From Luscinia megarhynchos (taxonomy: Eukaryota > Chordata > Aves > Passeriformes > Turdidae), in the NCBI GenBank assembly GCA_034336665.1, contig CM067564.1:42236975-42300974 (forward strand): a stretch of 64,000 nt of DNA. Direction: 5' to 3'. The notes below the pieces were generated by a model. The model was not told the origin of the DNA. It saw only the letters and a program-made list of their open reading frames with translations, and did not search any database. Every line of letters starts with the position of its first letter. Positions within the stretch are counted from its first letter, which is position 1. Below are positions 33,581-45,750 of this stretch, piece by piece. Made by a program: the position numbers and the translations under genes.

Positions 33581-34190
33581 ATCCCTTCATCCTCAGAACT
33601 ATCCCATAAAATTCCTGCATCCCGGTGCCTCACTTTCCCTGCCCCTCCCCTCCTCAGATTCATTCCTGGAAAACCGGGACACTCTGGAATTCTGCTGGGA
33701 TCCACATTCCTGAAAATTCCCATTTTTGAGCCACATGCCCAACAATTCCCATTTTTGAGCCATGCTCCCTATAATTCCTATTTTTGAGCCTCATTCCTGA
33801 TAATTCCCATTTTTGAGCCACGTTCCTGATAATTCAAATTTTTGAGCCTCGTTCCTGAAAATTCCTGGTTTTGAGCCACATTCCTGAAAGTTCCAATTTT
33901 TTCGTTCTTGAAAATTCCCGTTTTTGAGCCACATTACCCATAATTTCCATTTTTGAGCCTTGTTCCTGATAATTCCAATTGTTGAGCCTTGTTCCTGAAA
34001 ATTCCTGTTTTTGAGCCACGTTCCCGAAAATTTCTGGTTTTGAGCCACGTTCCTGATAATTCAAATTTTTGATCCTCGTTCCTGATAATTCCAATTTTTG
34101 AGCCACATTCCTGAAAGTTCCCATCTTTGAGCCTCATTCCTGAAAATTCCTGTTTTTGAGCCATGTTCCTGATAATTTTTTTTCTGCTTC
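33581..34190. repeat. Array of TTTTTGAGCCACATTCCTGA units in the SHANK3 intron
   Basis: From about 33,710 to 34,180 there are about 15 units of roughly 30 bases (TTCCTGAAAATTCCCATTTT TGAGCCACA). It is A/T-richer than other arrays. No coding signal is seen. Confidence 0.92.
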
Positions 34191-34600
34191 CTTGGCACAC
34201 CAGAGCAGGAATCACCTTCGGGAAGCTCCGACAGGGAAAAGCTGGATGTCCTTGAGGAGTGAGACACGGAACGGGAATTGTCCCTGGATCTGGGATCTGG
34301 GAGGGAGAAGCTTCTGGATCTGCTGGGAAGGAGCAGCCAAAAAATCCGAAGGATTTGGGAGTCCCTGCCTGTCCTGTGGATGCGCTGATGGGGCTGAAAT
34401 CCCGTTTGGAATTCCAGTTTGGAATCCTTCTTCTCCAGCCAGGAATCACAACTCCCACCTCCAACATCTCCAGATCCGAGCTGATTCCTTAGGGAATTTT
34501 GAGGTGCTGCTCTCAGGGAGTTTTTCCAGGATTTTAGGAACCCTACAGGATCGTCCGTTTTCCCCACAAATCCCATTTGGGGCAGTTCCCGAGCCCAGAT
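34191..34600. other. Unique intronic DNA between arrays
   Basis: About 400 bases of SHANK3 intron with no recognised feature on either strand. Confidence 0.5.
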
Positions 34601-35750
34601 CATTCCTGGGATCGCTGGGATTGTTCCTGAGATCCTGGGATGACTTTGAGATCCTTCCTGGGATTATTTGGATCCTTCCTGGGATTATTTGGATCCTTCC
34701 TGGGATCATTACTGGAATTACTGGGATAATTTCCTGGATTGCTGGGATCGTTTCTGGGATCACTGGGATAATTTCTGGGATTATTTGGATCCTTCCTGGG
34801 ATCTCTGGGACCGTTCCTGGGATCACTGGGATCGTTCCTGGGATCACTGGAATCCTTCCTGGGATCACTGGGATCCTTCCTGGGATCACTGGGATCCTTC
34901 CTGGGATCACTGGGATCCTTCCTGGGATCATTACTGGAATTACTGGGATAATTCCTTGGATCACTGGGATGGTTCCTGGGATTAATTGGATCATTCTGGG
35001 GATTATTTGAATCATTCCTGGGATCTCTGGGATCTTTCCTGGGATTGCTGGGATTGTTCCTGGGATCACTGGGATTGTTCCTGGGATTATTTGGATCCTT
35101 CCTGGGATTGTACCTGGCATCACTGGGATTGCTCCTTGGATTATTTGGATCATTCCTAGGATCACTGGGATTGCTCCTGGGATTGATGAGATCATTCCTG
35201 GGATCACTGGGATCATTCCTGGGATTATTTGGATCATTCCTGGGATTTCTGGGACCGTTCCTGGGATCACTGGATCGTTCCTGGGATCACTGGGATTGCT
35301 CCTGGGATTATTTGGATTGTTCCTGGGATTATTTGGATTGTTCCTGGGATCACTGGGATTGCCCTGGGATTATTTGGATCATTCCTGGGATCTCTGGGAT
35401 CATTCCTGGGATCTCTGGGATCATTCCTGGGATCACTGGATCATTCCTGGGATCACTGGATCGTTCCTGGGATCGCTGGGATTGCTCCTGGGATTATTTG
35501 GATTGTTCCTGGGATCACTGGGATCGTTCCTGGGATCATTACTGGAACTACTGGGATAATTCCTTGGATCACTGGGATGGTTCCTGGGATTAATTGGATC
35601 ATTCTGGGGATTATTTGAATCATTCCTGGGATCTCTGGGATCTTTCCTGGGATCACTGGGATCGTTCCTGGGATCACTGGAATTGCTCCTGGGATCACTG
35701 GGGTGGTTCCTGGGATCACTGGGATCATTCCTGGGATCATTTGTGCCGTT
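34601..35750. repeat. 21-base GGGATCACTGGGATCGTTCCT minisatellite
   Basis: More than 50 units with a 21-base period (CCTGGGATCACTGGGATCGT and one more base), with TTATTTGGATC variants. Higher-order duplication is visible: the stretch near 34,925-35,040 recurs near 35,530-35,650. The period is a multiple of three, which explains frames reading WDHWDPS heptads and IIPGIT heptads; these are not genes. Confidence 0.93.
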
Positions 35751-36244
35751 CCCTGTCCCTTGGCGAGGTTTCTGCGCTGCTGCTCTGGTGTTCGTGGTGA
35801 CTCTCAAATCCTTGGAATTGTCTCCAGGAATTCCCATCACGGCTTCCAAAAGGGCTTCCTCCAACCTTGGTACGGACCTTCCTCAAAAATTCCTATGGAT
35901 CTTCTCGATGGACCTTTCCTCAGCCTTCCTATGGATTTTCCTCCAAATCTTCTTCCAGCCTTCCTATGCACCATTTCCTAACCTTCCTACAGATCTTCCC
36001 AACCTTCCTATGGGCGTTCTTCCAGTCTTCCTACGGATCTTTCATCCAACCTTCCTGTGGATATTCTCCTGACTTTCTCATGGATCTTCCTCTGAACCCC
36101 CTACAGATTTTCTCCGACCTTCCTGTGGATTTTTCTCTGACCTTCCCTGTGGAGTTTTTCTCTGACCTTCCCAAGGATCTTCCTCTGAGATCTTCCTTCC
36201 AATGGATTCTATGGATTTTCCTTCCTTTCTACGGACCTTCCGCC
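35751..36244. repeat. Short unique stretch, then CTTCCTATGGATCTTCC units
   Basis: About 120 bases of unique DNA, then a degenerate pyrimidine-rich array of about 22-base units (ACCTTCCTATGGATCTTCC) to about 36,240. No gene is seen. Confidence 0.8.
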
Positions 36245-36825
36245 AGTGCTGAGCCCGAACACAATCCTAACCTTGATCCTAAACCTGATCCCGAGCCAAT
36301 CCTGACCCTGACCCTAACCCTGATCCCAACCATAACCCTAACCCTGATCCCTGACCCCGATCCTAACCCTGATCCCGACCCCGATCCTAACCCTGATCCT
36401 GACCCTGATCCTAACCCTGATCCTGATCCCAATCCTAACCCTGATCCTGACCCCAATCCTAATCCCTGATCCTGACCCCAATCCTAACCCTGATCATGAT
36501 CCCAATCCTAATCCCTGATCCTGATCCCGACCCTGACATCAACCCTGATCCTGACCCTGATCCTAATCCTGATTTTAACCCTGAACCTAAACCTGACCCC
36601 AACCTTGACTCGAAATTAACCTTGACCCTAATCTGACCCTGATTCAGAGGTCATCCTGAGCCTGATCCTAACCCTGATCTGGATCCTGATTCCAATCCTA
36701 ATCCTAACCTTGATCCAGACCCTGATCCCAACTCGAACTCTGATCCTGATCCCAATCCTGATCCTGATCCCAATCGCAATCCTGATCCCAATCCTCATCC
36801 TAACCCTGCCCCTGGCTTTTCCTGA
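36245..36825. repeat. Telomere-like CCTAACCCTGATCC minisatellite
   Basis: Units of 6 and 12 bases mix CCTAACCCTGATCC, CTGACCCCAATCCTAA and CTGATCCTGACC. Single CCCTAACCC telomere-like words occur, but never as a run of CCCTAA. The DPNPDPDPNPD-type frame is a repeat reading. Confidence 0.92.
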
Positions 36826-37189
36826 GAACTGGGCATGGATACTGGGAGTTGGACATGGATACTGGGAACCGGGCAGGGATACTGGGAGCTGGACAGGGAT
36901 ACTGGGAAGGGGACATGGATACTGGGAACTGAATAGGGATACTGGGAGCTGTGCAGGGATAGTGGGAACTGGCAGGGATAATGGGAGCTGGACAGGGATA
37001 CTGGGAACTGAACAGGGATACTGGGAGCTGGGCAGGGATTCCAGGCAAGGATCAAACACTGTCCAAAGGTCTCCTGATCCCAGTCACTCCAGTGGATGGG
37101 ACACGGCCATCCCGAAGGATCCGGGATCAGGGGCGGGAGCAGGACACAGAATTCCTGCTGTCCTGAACCTGAGAGCTGCGGGATGGGCC
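36826..37189. repeat. ACTGGGAACTGGACAGGGAT array and short unique tail
   Basis: About ten units of 21 bases (GGGATACTGGGAGCTGGACA) run to about 37,040, then about 150 bases of unique DNA. Confidence 0.9.
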
Positions 37190-38265
37190 CTGGGAGGAAC
37201 CTTGGGATGAACCTTGGGAAAAAAACCTTGGGAAGAACCTTGGGATGGATCTTGGGATGAACCTTGGGATGGATTTTGGGAAGAACCTTGGGATGAACCT
37301 CTGGATTAGCCCTGGGAGGAACTTTGGGATGAACCTTGGGATAAACCTCTGGATTAACCCTGGGAGGAACTTTGGGATGAGCCCAAGGAGGAACCTTGGG
37401 ATGGATCTTGGGAGGAATCTTGGGATGAACCTTGGGATGGATTTTGGGAAGAACCTTGGGATAAACCTCTGGATTAGCCCTGGGAGGAACTTTGGGATGA
37501 GCCCAGGGAGGAACCTTGGGATGAGCCCTGGGATGAACGTTGGGATGAACCTTGGGAAGAACCTTAGGATGGATTTTGGGAAGAACCTTGGGATGAACCT
37601 TGGGATGAACCTTGGGATGGATCTTGGGAAGAACCTTGGGATGAACCTTGGGAAGAACTTTGGGATGAACCTTGGGAAGAACCTCTGGACTAACCCTGGG
37701 AGCAATTTTGGGATGAGCCCAGGGAGGAACCTCGGGATGAGCCCTGGGATGAGCCCTGGGAAGCGCCCTGGGAGGAACCTTGGGATGAACCTTGGGAGGA
37801 ACCTCAAGGTGAGCCCAGAGAGGAATTTTGGGATTAGCCCAGGGATGAACCTTGGGATGATCCCTGGGAGGAACCTTGGGAAGAACCTCAGGATGAGCCC
37901 TGGGAGGAAACTTTGGGATGAGCCCTGGGACCAGCTCTGGGATGAGCCCAGGGATGAACCTTGGGAAGAACCTCGGGGTGAGCCCAGAGAGGAATTTTGG
38001 GATTAGCCCAGGGATGAACCTTAGGAAGAACCTCAGGATGAGCCCTGGGAGGAAACCTTGGGATGAAGTTTGGGATGAATTTTGGGATGAAGCTCGGGAT
38101 GAGCCCTGGGAGGAACCCTGGGATGAACCTTGGGAAGAACCTCAGGATGAGCCCTGGGATGAAACCTTGGGATGAAGTTTGGGATGAATCTTGGGATGAA
38201 TTTTGGGATTAGCCCTGGGATGAGCCCTGGCAGGAACCCTGGGATGCGCCCAGGGATAAGCCTGG
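37190..38265. repeat. CCTTGGGATGAACCTTGGGA minisatellite
   Basis: Units of about 13-14 bases (AACCTTGGGATGG, AGCCCTGGGAGG, TTTTGGGATGA), grouped in longer repeating blocks, run for about 1.1 kb. Both strands carry long open repeat frames. Confidence 0.93.
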
Positions 38266-39179
38266 AATGATCCACAGGATGATCCAAGTGCCCCCAGTGC
38301 CAACACAGGGGACAGAGACCCCCTGGTACCCCCGAGATATCCCAAATTTCCAGCGCCAGGATTGAGGGGATGAATCCACGGCTGGATCCAACGGGATGAG
38401 CCCCCCCCCCTCCCCATCTGAAAAGAGCCTCCGGAACGACCCCGCTCCGGTGTTCCCGGAAAGATCCGGAGCGTTCTGAGCATCCCACGCCTCCACCCCG
38501 CCCGGGAGCAGAGCAAATCCCTGGGAATGGCATCCGGCAGCCGCCGGGAGAGCGGGAACGCGGCATTCCCGCAGCGTCGGGATCCGGCGCCGCTCTCCCG
38601 GGGCGGGGCCGCGGCCTCGGGAATTCAGCTCTTGGCAGAAAAGGACAAGGAAAAATCAACCGGGAACGGCTCCGGGAGCTGGGACACGGCACGGGACACG
38701 AGGACGGGACACGGGGACGACACAACCAGGAGCACAGAGCCGGCCATGCACGCTGGGAAATTCCCAAGGGGAGCTGGAGATTCCCATGGATTCCCCCCCA
38801 CCCAATTCCCTGGGTTCTCCCCTTCCAGCCCAATGGAGCTGGAGCGGGAACAGCTTTTCCCTGGATCTTGCTGCTGTCCCAGCCTGGGGGGGTTTTCCAG
38901 CTCAGGAAGGGATTCCAGAAGTTGTAGATATGGGATATCCTGGAATCACTGCTGGGAGAAGAGGGGGGAATCCCTGGATCCCGATTTTCCTGCTGCGGCC
39001 TCAGGTGAGCTCCCCGGGGCATTGGGATGGAGCAGGATCCCAGGAGCTCCCGCCTCTGTCTCACGGAATTTTCGCTCCCCCCGCCCTGGGGATGGATCCT
39101 GGTGCATCCGTGGTTTGCCGGGATGGGAATGGGGATGCTCCACCCCCGCTTCCCAGCGTCCTTCCCAGGATTTTCCCTT
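38266..39179. other. Unique GC-rich DNA in the SHANK3 intron
   Basis: About 900 bases without tandem structure, with a CpG-rich stretch near 38,430-38,620. No recognisable peptide, RNA or element on either strand. It is one of the largest non-repeat blocks in the intron. Confidence 0.45.
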
Positions 39180-40275
39180 TCCACCTTTCCTGGAGTCTCT
39201 TCCACCATTCCTGGGGACCTTTCCCACTTCCTGAGATCTTTCCCACCATTTCTGGGGGCCTTCCTACCTCTCCTGGTGCCTTCCCCACTTTCCTTGGAAT
39301 CCTTTCCCACTTCCTGGGATCCTTCCCATCCATCCCTCTTGGGATGTCTCTCACCCTTCCTGGGATTCTCCCACCTTTCCTAGTGTCTCTCCCACTTTTT
39401 CTGGGACCTTTTTCCCACTTCCTGGGATCTCTCCCACCTTTCCTGGTGTCCTCCCCTACCCGACCTGTGGTCTTTTCTCACTTCCTGCAATCTTTCCCAC
39501 CTTTTTTGGGATCCTTTCCCACTTCCTGAGGTCTTTCCCATTTTTCCTGGGGTCCCTTCCCTTTTCCTGGGATCCTTTCCCATTTCCTCTGGTCTCTCCC
39601 ACCTTTCCTGGTGTCTTTCCCACCTTTTCCTGGGACCTTTTCCCACTTTTTCTGGGATCCTTTCCTGCTTCCCGTGGTCTCTCCCACCTTTCCTGGTGTC
39701 TTTCCCACCTTTTTCTGGGATCCTTTCCCACTTTTTCTGGGATCTTTTCCCACTTCCTCTGGTCTCTCCCACCTTTCCTGGTGTCTTTCCCACCTTTTCC
39801 TGGGACCTTTTCCCACTTTTTCTGGGATCTTTTCCCACTTCCCGTGGTCTTTCCCCACTTCCTGGTGTCTTTCCCACCTTTTTCTGGGACCTTTTCCCAC
39901 TTTTTCTGGGATCCTTTCCTGCTTCCCGTGGTCTCTCCCATCTTTCCTGGTGTCTTTCCCACCTTTTTCTGGGACCTTTTCCCACTTTTTCTGGGATCCT
40001 TTCCTGCTTCCCGTGGTCTCTCCCACCTTTCCTGGTGTCTTTCCCACCTTTTTCTGGGATCCTTTTCCCACTTTTTCTGGGATCCTTTCCCGTGGTCTTT
40101 CCCCACTTCCTGGTGTCTTTCCCACCTTTCCTGGGATCCTTTCCTGGGATCCTTTCCTGGGATCTTTTGCCACTTCCTGGCATCATTTCCACCCTTCCTG
40201 GGACCTTTCCCATCCTTCTGGGGTCTTTCCCAATTTTCTCTCCCTGGGATCTTCCTGGGACTTGCTCCGCCTTTC
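39180..40275. repeat. TTTCCCACCTTTCCTGGTGTC minisatellite
   Basis: Units of about 21-29 bases (GGTGTCTTTCCCACCTTTTC, CTGGGACCTTTTCCCACTTT) run for about 1.1 kb. The plus strand is nearly pure pyrimidine; the SHANK3 transcript strand is therefore purine-rich here. Confidence 0.93.
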
Positions 40276-41010
40276 CTGGGATCCTTCCCGGACCTCTCCC
40301 ACCTCCCCCATCCCAATCCCCGCCCCCCCCCCCGGGGGATCCCGACGGGAATTTCCTCAGCGGGAACACCTCAGCGGGAAGAGCCGGACACGCCACCACA
40401 GCACAAGGACAGGGCCATGCTCCCGAAGGGACACGCACATCCCAGAGCCGGCGCCGCTCCCGCCGCCTCCCAAAAAACCACAAACCTCGGGAATGCCGGC
40501 GGGAGCGGGGCCGCACCGGGGAAGGGGGAGAAGACAGGTGAGGAATGGGACATTCCCGGTGGGATGGAGCTATGGAATGGGAACGTGCTCACTTACACAA
40601 CTCGCCCACCCTCCGGAGGCCAGAGGCGGATCTAGGACAGAGCAGCGGGACATGCACATGGAAGCAGGAAAAGAGGCAATGAGAGAAATGTTAGCTCCGG
40701 TCCGGGAAGCGCCACACGGAAAAGAAGCCACCGGACGTCGATCCCGAGGGATTCGGGGCCGGGAGAACCGCGGGAATCCGGCCTTGGGCGTCGCGGTGTT
40801 CCCTGAGTGGAGACCCCCAGCTGGGTGTGGGGAGGTCGGGGTGGGAATTTGGGAATGGGGGAGTGGAGGGGATGGGAATCTGGGGGGAGAGGTCGGGATG
40901 GTTCCCGCGGGATGGCCGGGAATGGGGCGGTTGGAATTGCATGGATTCAGCCAAAGCCTGGAGGGTTGGACAGCGACAGAGCTGCTGGGAGAGCTGGGAG
41001 AAGAGGGAAG
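40276..41010. other. Unique DNA around the candidate SHANK3 microexon
   Basis: Non-repetitive block between two arrays. Its central part (about 40,540-40,780) has a composition different from its surroundings and contains the minus-strand microexon candidate at 40597-40631. Nothing else is recognised. Confidence 0.5.
40597..40631 (-). CDS. SHANK3: Candidate alternative microexon of SHANK3 (35 bases)
   Basis: On the SHANK3 strand a pyrimidine-rich tract with TGC words ends in CGCTGCTCTGTCCTAG (AG at 40633-40632). A 35-base segment follows, then the near-perfect donor TTGT/GTAAGTGAGC (GT at 40596-40595). Inclusion after the giant exon, which ends in phase CG/, reads R-SASGLRRVGEL, then about five residues of the last exon out of frame and a stop (TAG). 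That would remove the SAM domain. The length is not a multiple of three, so this would be a switch between SAM-containing and SAM-less proteins. Family knowledge: SHANK genes are heavily alternatively spliced. There is no transcript evidence here, so this is a prediction from splice sites and phase. Confidence 0.45.
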
Positions 41011-42405
41011 GGGGTTGGGAAAGGCGGGGATTTGGGGAGGAGCAGGGATTTGGGAAAGGACCAGGGATTTGGGAAAGGCGGGGATCTGGGGAGGAACAGG
41101 GATTTGGGAAAGGACCAGGGATTTGGGAAATGCAGGGAAATGGGAAATGCAGGGATTTGGGAAAGGACCAGGGATTTGGGAAAGGCAGGGATTTGGAGAG
41201 GATCAGAGATTTGGAAAAGAGAGGAGTTTGGGAAAGGCAGGGAAATTGGAAATGCGGGGATTTGGAGAGGAACAGGGATTTGGGAAAGGAACAGGGATTT
41301 AGGAAAGGACCAGGGATTTGGGAAAGGTAGGGAAATGGGAAATGCAGGGATTTGGGGAAGAACACGGATTTGGGAAAGGACCAGGGATTTGGGAAAGGCA
41401 GGGATTTGGAAAAGGTAGGGAAATAGGAATTGCAGGGATTTAGGAAGGGAAGGGATTTAGGAAAAGCAGAGATTTGGGAAAGAGGGGAATTTGGGAAAGG
41501 ACCAAGGATTTGGGAAAGGCAGGGAAATGGGAAATGCAGGAATTCGGGGAGGAACACGGATTTGGGAAAGGACCAGGGATTTGGGAAAGGCAGAGATTTG
41601 GGGAGGAACAGGGATTTGGGAAAGAGAGGAGCTTGGGAAAGGCAGGGAAATGGGAAATGCAGGGATTTGGGGAGGAACACGGATTTGGGAAAGGACCAGG
41701 GATTTGGGAAAGGCAGGGATTTGGGAAAGGCAGGGAAAGGCAGGGAAATTGGAAATGTGGGGATTTAGGAAAGGTAGGGAATTGGGAAAGAGAGGAACTT
41801 GGGAAAGGACCAAGGATTTTGGAAGGGCAGGGATTTGGGAAGGAGAGGAATTTGGGAAGGAGAGGAATTTGGGAAGGAGAGGAATTTGGGAAAAGCAGGG
41901 AAATGGGAAAGAGGAATTTGGGAAGGGCAGGGATTTGGTGTGGAACAGGGATTTGGGAAAGAGAGGAGTTTGGGAAAGGCAGGGAAACGGGAAATGCAGG
42001 GATTTGGGGAGGAACACGGATTTGGGAAAGGACAAGGAATTTGGGGAGGAACACGGATTTGGGAAAGGATAAGGAATTTGGGAAAGTCGGGGATTTGGGG
42101 AGGAACAGGGATTTGGGAAAGGACCAAGGATTTGGGAAAGGCGGGGAAATGGGAAAGAGAGGAACTTGGGAAAGGACCAAGGATTTTGGAAGGGCGGGGA
42201 TTTGGAAAGGAACAGGGATTTGGGAAAAGCAGGGAAATGGGAAAGAGGAATTTGGGAAGGGCAGGGATTTGGGAAAGGACCAAGGATTTGGGAAAGGTGG
42301 GGATTTGGGAAAGAGAGGAGTTTGGGAAAGGCAGGGAAATGGGAAAGGCAGGGATTTGGGAAGGAGGGATTTGGGAAAGGCAGGGATTCGGGAAAGGGAA
42401 GGAAA
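41011..42405. repeat. GGGATTTGGGAAAGGACCAGG minisatellite
   Basis: Units of about 18-24 bases (AGGGATTTGGGAAAGGCAGG, GGATTTGGGGAGGAACACGG), in higher-order groups, run for about 1.4 kb. The plus strand is purine-rich. Frames of more than 400 codons on both strands are repeat readings. Confidence 0.94.
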
Positions 42406-43785
42406 CAACAAATGCATGAGAAAAATGCCCCACAGCCAAAACAACACCGAGCAGCCGACACAAAATTCCCAAGTTTTTCCATGTCCCCCCGGGGCTGGTG
42501 ACAGTGACGGTGCCATCGGCCACCCCCAAGGGCCGCGGGGTGTTCCCGGGGATTCGGTGCTTCCCGCAGGGAATAACCTGTGGAAGTTCCTCGGGATCCC
42601 TCGGCTGTGCTGTCGGGAATCATCCCACCAGGAGCTCCCAGGTTTGGCATGGCTGCTCCAAACGCCCCGAAATCCCTGGATTATTCCAAATTTTATCCCA
42701 GGAAACGCCGGAGCTGTGCCGGGACGCCTCGGGAATGCCAAAAGTTGGGAACATTTGGGAATGCAGATTTGGGAATTTTTGGGAAGGATTGTCCCTTGGG
42801 AAAGCCATCCCAACGGGATCACGCTGGGACGGGGATGGAGAAGAGACCCAAGGGGGTCTCAGGCTCCATTTGGGATTCGATCCAGAGAGGTTTTGGGATT
42901 GGGATTTATCCACGAGCTCTGTCCTGGAGCAGGGACAATCCAGAGCAATCCCAGTGTCCAGGAAGCTCCAGCAGGAGGGTCTGGCACGGTCAAGGATGTT
43001 GTAACTAAAATTCCCATTTTTTTCCTTCTCTGATCCTGGCAGGAAAAGGGAATTCAGGGCTGGAATCCACAGGAAAATTCCCAATTCCTTCGGTGCTGCT
43101 TCCCAAGCCAACCTCTTCCAGTGAGAGATCCTGCCGAACATCCAGAGCTCCCTCCTCCCCTGAACCCCACCTGGAACGGATCCCTCTGGATTTCTCCAAG
43201 GAAAAACCCTTCCCCCACGATGTCCACCTCAAGGAAAAGGTGACAAATCCCTGTTTGACGGGAACATCCCGAGCTGGGGACACTTTTCACTCTTCCCACT
43301 TGGAAGGAGGCCTTGGAGGCTTCCCACGGAGCTCCAGCCCTCCCTTGCTGCTCTTCCCAAATTCCCCAAAAATCCCGAGCCCCGTTTCCTTGGGATGAGG
43401 GTGATGGGTGACGTTGGGATGGGGGAAGCGAGCGGAGCGGGGACGCGGGGACGCGGGGACACCGGGACAGGACACGTGCTGGGACCCTGTCTCCTTGTAG
43501 GCATCAAACCTTTCCCAGATCCTGTGGGATCACCTGGGATCCAGGGCTGGGGGGGGAGGGTCCTCTTAGTGCAGCCCCCCCACCAGAATTCCCGGTTTTT
43601 CCACGGCTCAGTCTCCCTGAGCTCGAGAACCGGGGAAAATTCCGTGGAAACCCAGAGAGGAGGGGATCCAGGAGATCCCACTGTGCCCTGCAGAAGCCTC
43701 TATCCACGGGAAGTGGAATCCATGGAGCCCACTGGGAAGGAGGGTGGAGAACACAGGGGTTGTGGCCATTGGCAGTGTGGCCACC
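42406..43785. other. Unique SHANK3 intron DNA
   Basis: About 1.4 kb without clear tandem structure. No exon, RNA gene or mobile element could be identified. Open frames on both strands have no recognisable motif. Confidence 0.45.
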
Positions 43786-45300
43786 TCCATCCCAATCCTG
43801 GTCATCTCATTTCCAATCCTGGAACCTCCATCCCAATCCTGGTCACCTCCATCCCAATCCTGGTCACCTCCATCCCAATCCTGGTCACCTCCATCCCAAT
43901 CCTGGTCATCTCATTTCCAATCCTGGAACCTCCATCCCAATCCTGGTCACCTCCATCCCAATCCTGGAACCTCCATCCCAATCCTGGTCACCTCCATCCC
44001 AATCCTGGTCACCTCCATCCCAATCCTGGTCACCTCATTTCTAATCCTGGAACCTCCATCCCAATCCTGGCCACCTCATTCCCAGTCCTAGAATCTCCAC
44101 CCCAATTCTGGAACCTCCATCCCAATCAATCCTGGCCACTTCATTCTGAAACTTGGCCACCTCCTTCCCAATCCTGGCCACCTCATTTCTAGTCTTGGAA
44201 CCTCCATCCCAATCCTCATCATCTCATTTCTAATCCTGGAACCTCCATCCCAATCCTGGCCACCTGATTCCCAACCAATCCTGGAACTTCCATCCCAATC
44301 CTGGAACCTCCATCCCAATTCTGGTCATCACCTAATTTCTAATCCTGGTCACCTCATTCCCAGTCCTGGTTACCTCCATCCCAATCCTGGAACCTCCATC
44401 CTAATCCTGGAATTTCCATCCCAACCAATCCTGGGCACTTCATTCCCAAACTTGGCCACCTGCTCCTCAGTCCTGGCCACCTCCATCCCAATCCTGGCCA
44501 CCTCAATCCCAACCAGTTCTGGAACCTCCATCCCAATCCTGGCCACCTCATTCCCAATCCTGGAATCTCCACCCCAGTCCTAGAATCTCCATCCCAATTC
44601 TGAAACCTCCATCCCAATCAATCCTGGCCACTTCATTCTGAAACTTGGCCACCTCCTTCCCAATCCTGGCCACCTCATTCCCAATCAATCCTGGAACCTC
44701 AATCCCAATCAGTCCTGGAACCTCCACCCCAATCCTGGAACCTCATTCCCAATCCTGGTCACCTCCATCCCAATCCTGGTCATCACCTCATTTCTAATCC
44801 TGGCCACCTCATTCCCAACCAATCCTGGAACCTCCACTCCAATCCTAGAATCTCCACCCCCAATTCTGGAATCTCCATCCCAATCAATCCTGGCCACTTC
44901 ATTCTGAAACTTGGCCACCTCCATCCCAATCCTGGCCACCTCATTCCTAATCAATCCTGGAACCTCCATCCCAATCCTGGCCACCTCATTCCCCATGCTG
45001 AAATCTCTATCCCAATCCTAGAATCTCTTTCCTATTCCTGGAACCTCCATCTTGATCCTGGAATCTCCATCCCAACCAATCCTGGGCACTTCATTCCCAA
45101 ACTTGGCCACCTGCTCCTCAGTCCTGGCCACCTCCATCCCAAACTTGGCCACCTGCTCCTCAGTCCTGGCCACCTCCATCCCAATCCTCGTCACCTCTTG
45201 CCAATCCTGACCACTTCCTTTCCCACTGTCGCCACTTCTTCCCTATCCTGGCCACCTCCTCCTCAGTCCTGGCCACCTCCTCTCCAAAAGTGGCCACCTT
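43786..45300. repeat. 21-base CCTCCATCCCAATCCTGGTCA minisatellite
   Basis: More than 60 units, mostly 21 bases (CATCCCAATCCTGGTCACCT), with CTCATTTCCAATCCTGGAAC variants and larger duplicated blocks (for example CACTTCATTCTGAAACTTGG recurring near 44,143, 44,627 and 44,897). Confidence 0.94.
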
Positions 45301-45750
45301 GTCCCCACCCCTCCCTGCCACACAACCCCCCTCCATTCCCACCCTCCCTTGCTCCAATCCCCTTTTCCTTCCCTCTCCGCAGCCAATTCCCTCAATTTTC
45401 ACCCCAAATCCCCGCTTCCCATGGGAATTTCCCCGGGAAAGCCCCACCCAAGCCTACAAGGAAACAGGGGGTGCTTTTCCAAGCTTTTGCTGGGATGTGA
45501 CACCACTTCTGGGACACGGAATTCGTTTAGGATCGGAGAAAAAGAGGCAGCTTTACCCTAAAAGGAACTCAAACCCCAAAGGGCTCAAGTTTCTTCTCCT
45601 TCTCCCTCAGATCTGTGGGAATACAAAGGAATTCACGGAATTGCAGAGCAGCACTGGAAACGCTCCCTTTGGAAGCTCAAATTCCGCTTCCCAGGAGCCT
45701 TCTGGGGTTAGAGAGAAACAAAAGAACGAGCAAAGACACAAAAAAAAAAA
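45301..45750. other. Unique SHANK3 intron DNA
   Basis: About 450 bases with no identified feature; a poly(A) run lies at about 45,737-45,756. Confidence 0.45.

Noticed and set aside
34601..35750. WDHWDPS heptad frame considered as a repeat protein
   Set aside because: The frame is a reading of a 21-base intronic array; alternative phases (IIPGITG) are equally open.
36245..36825. True interstitial telomere (CCCTAA)n
   Set aside because: No consecutive CCCTAA hexamers are present, only isolated words within a CCTGATCC-type unit.
39611..42822. Frames of 400-560 codons on both strands (PFPTFSG, GKAGIWE and LSQIPGP types)
   Set aside because: All follow two adjacent minisatellites; the frames change with the unit phase and have no conserved domain.
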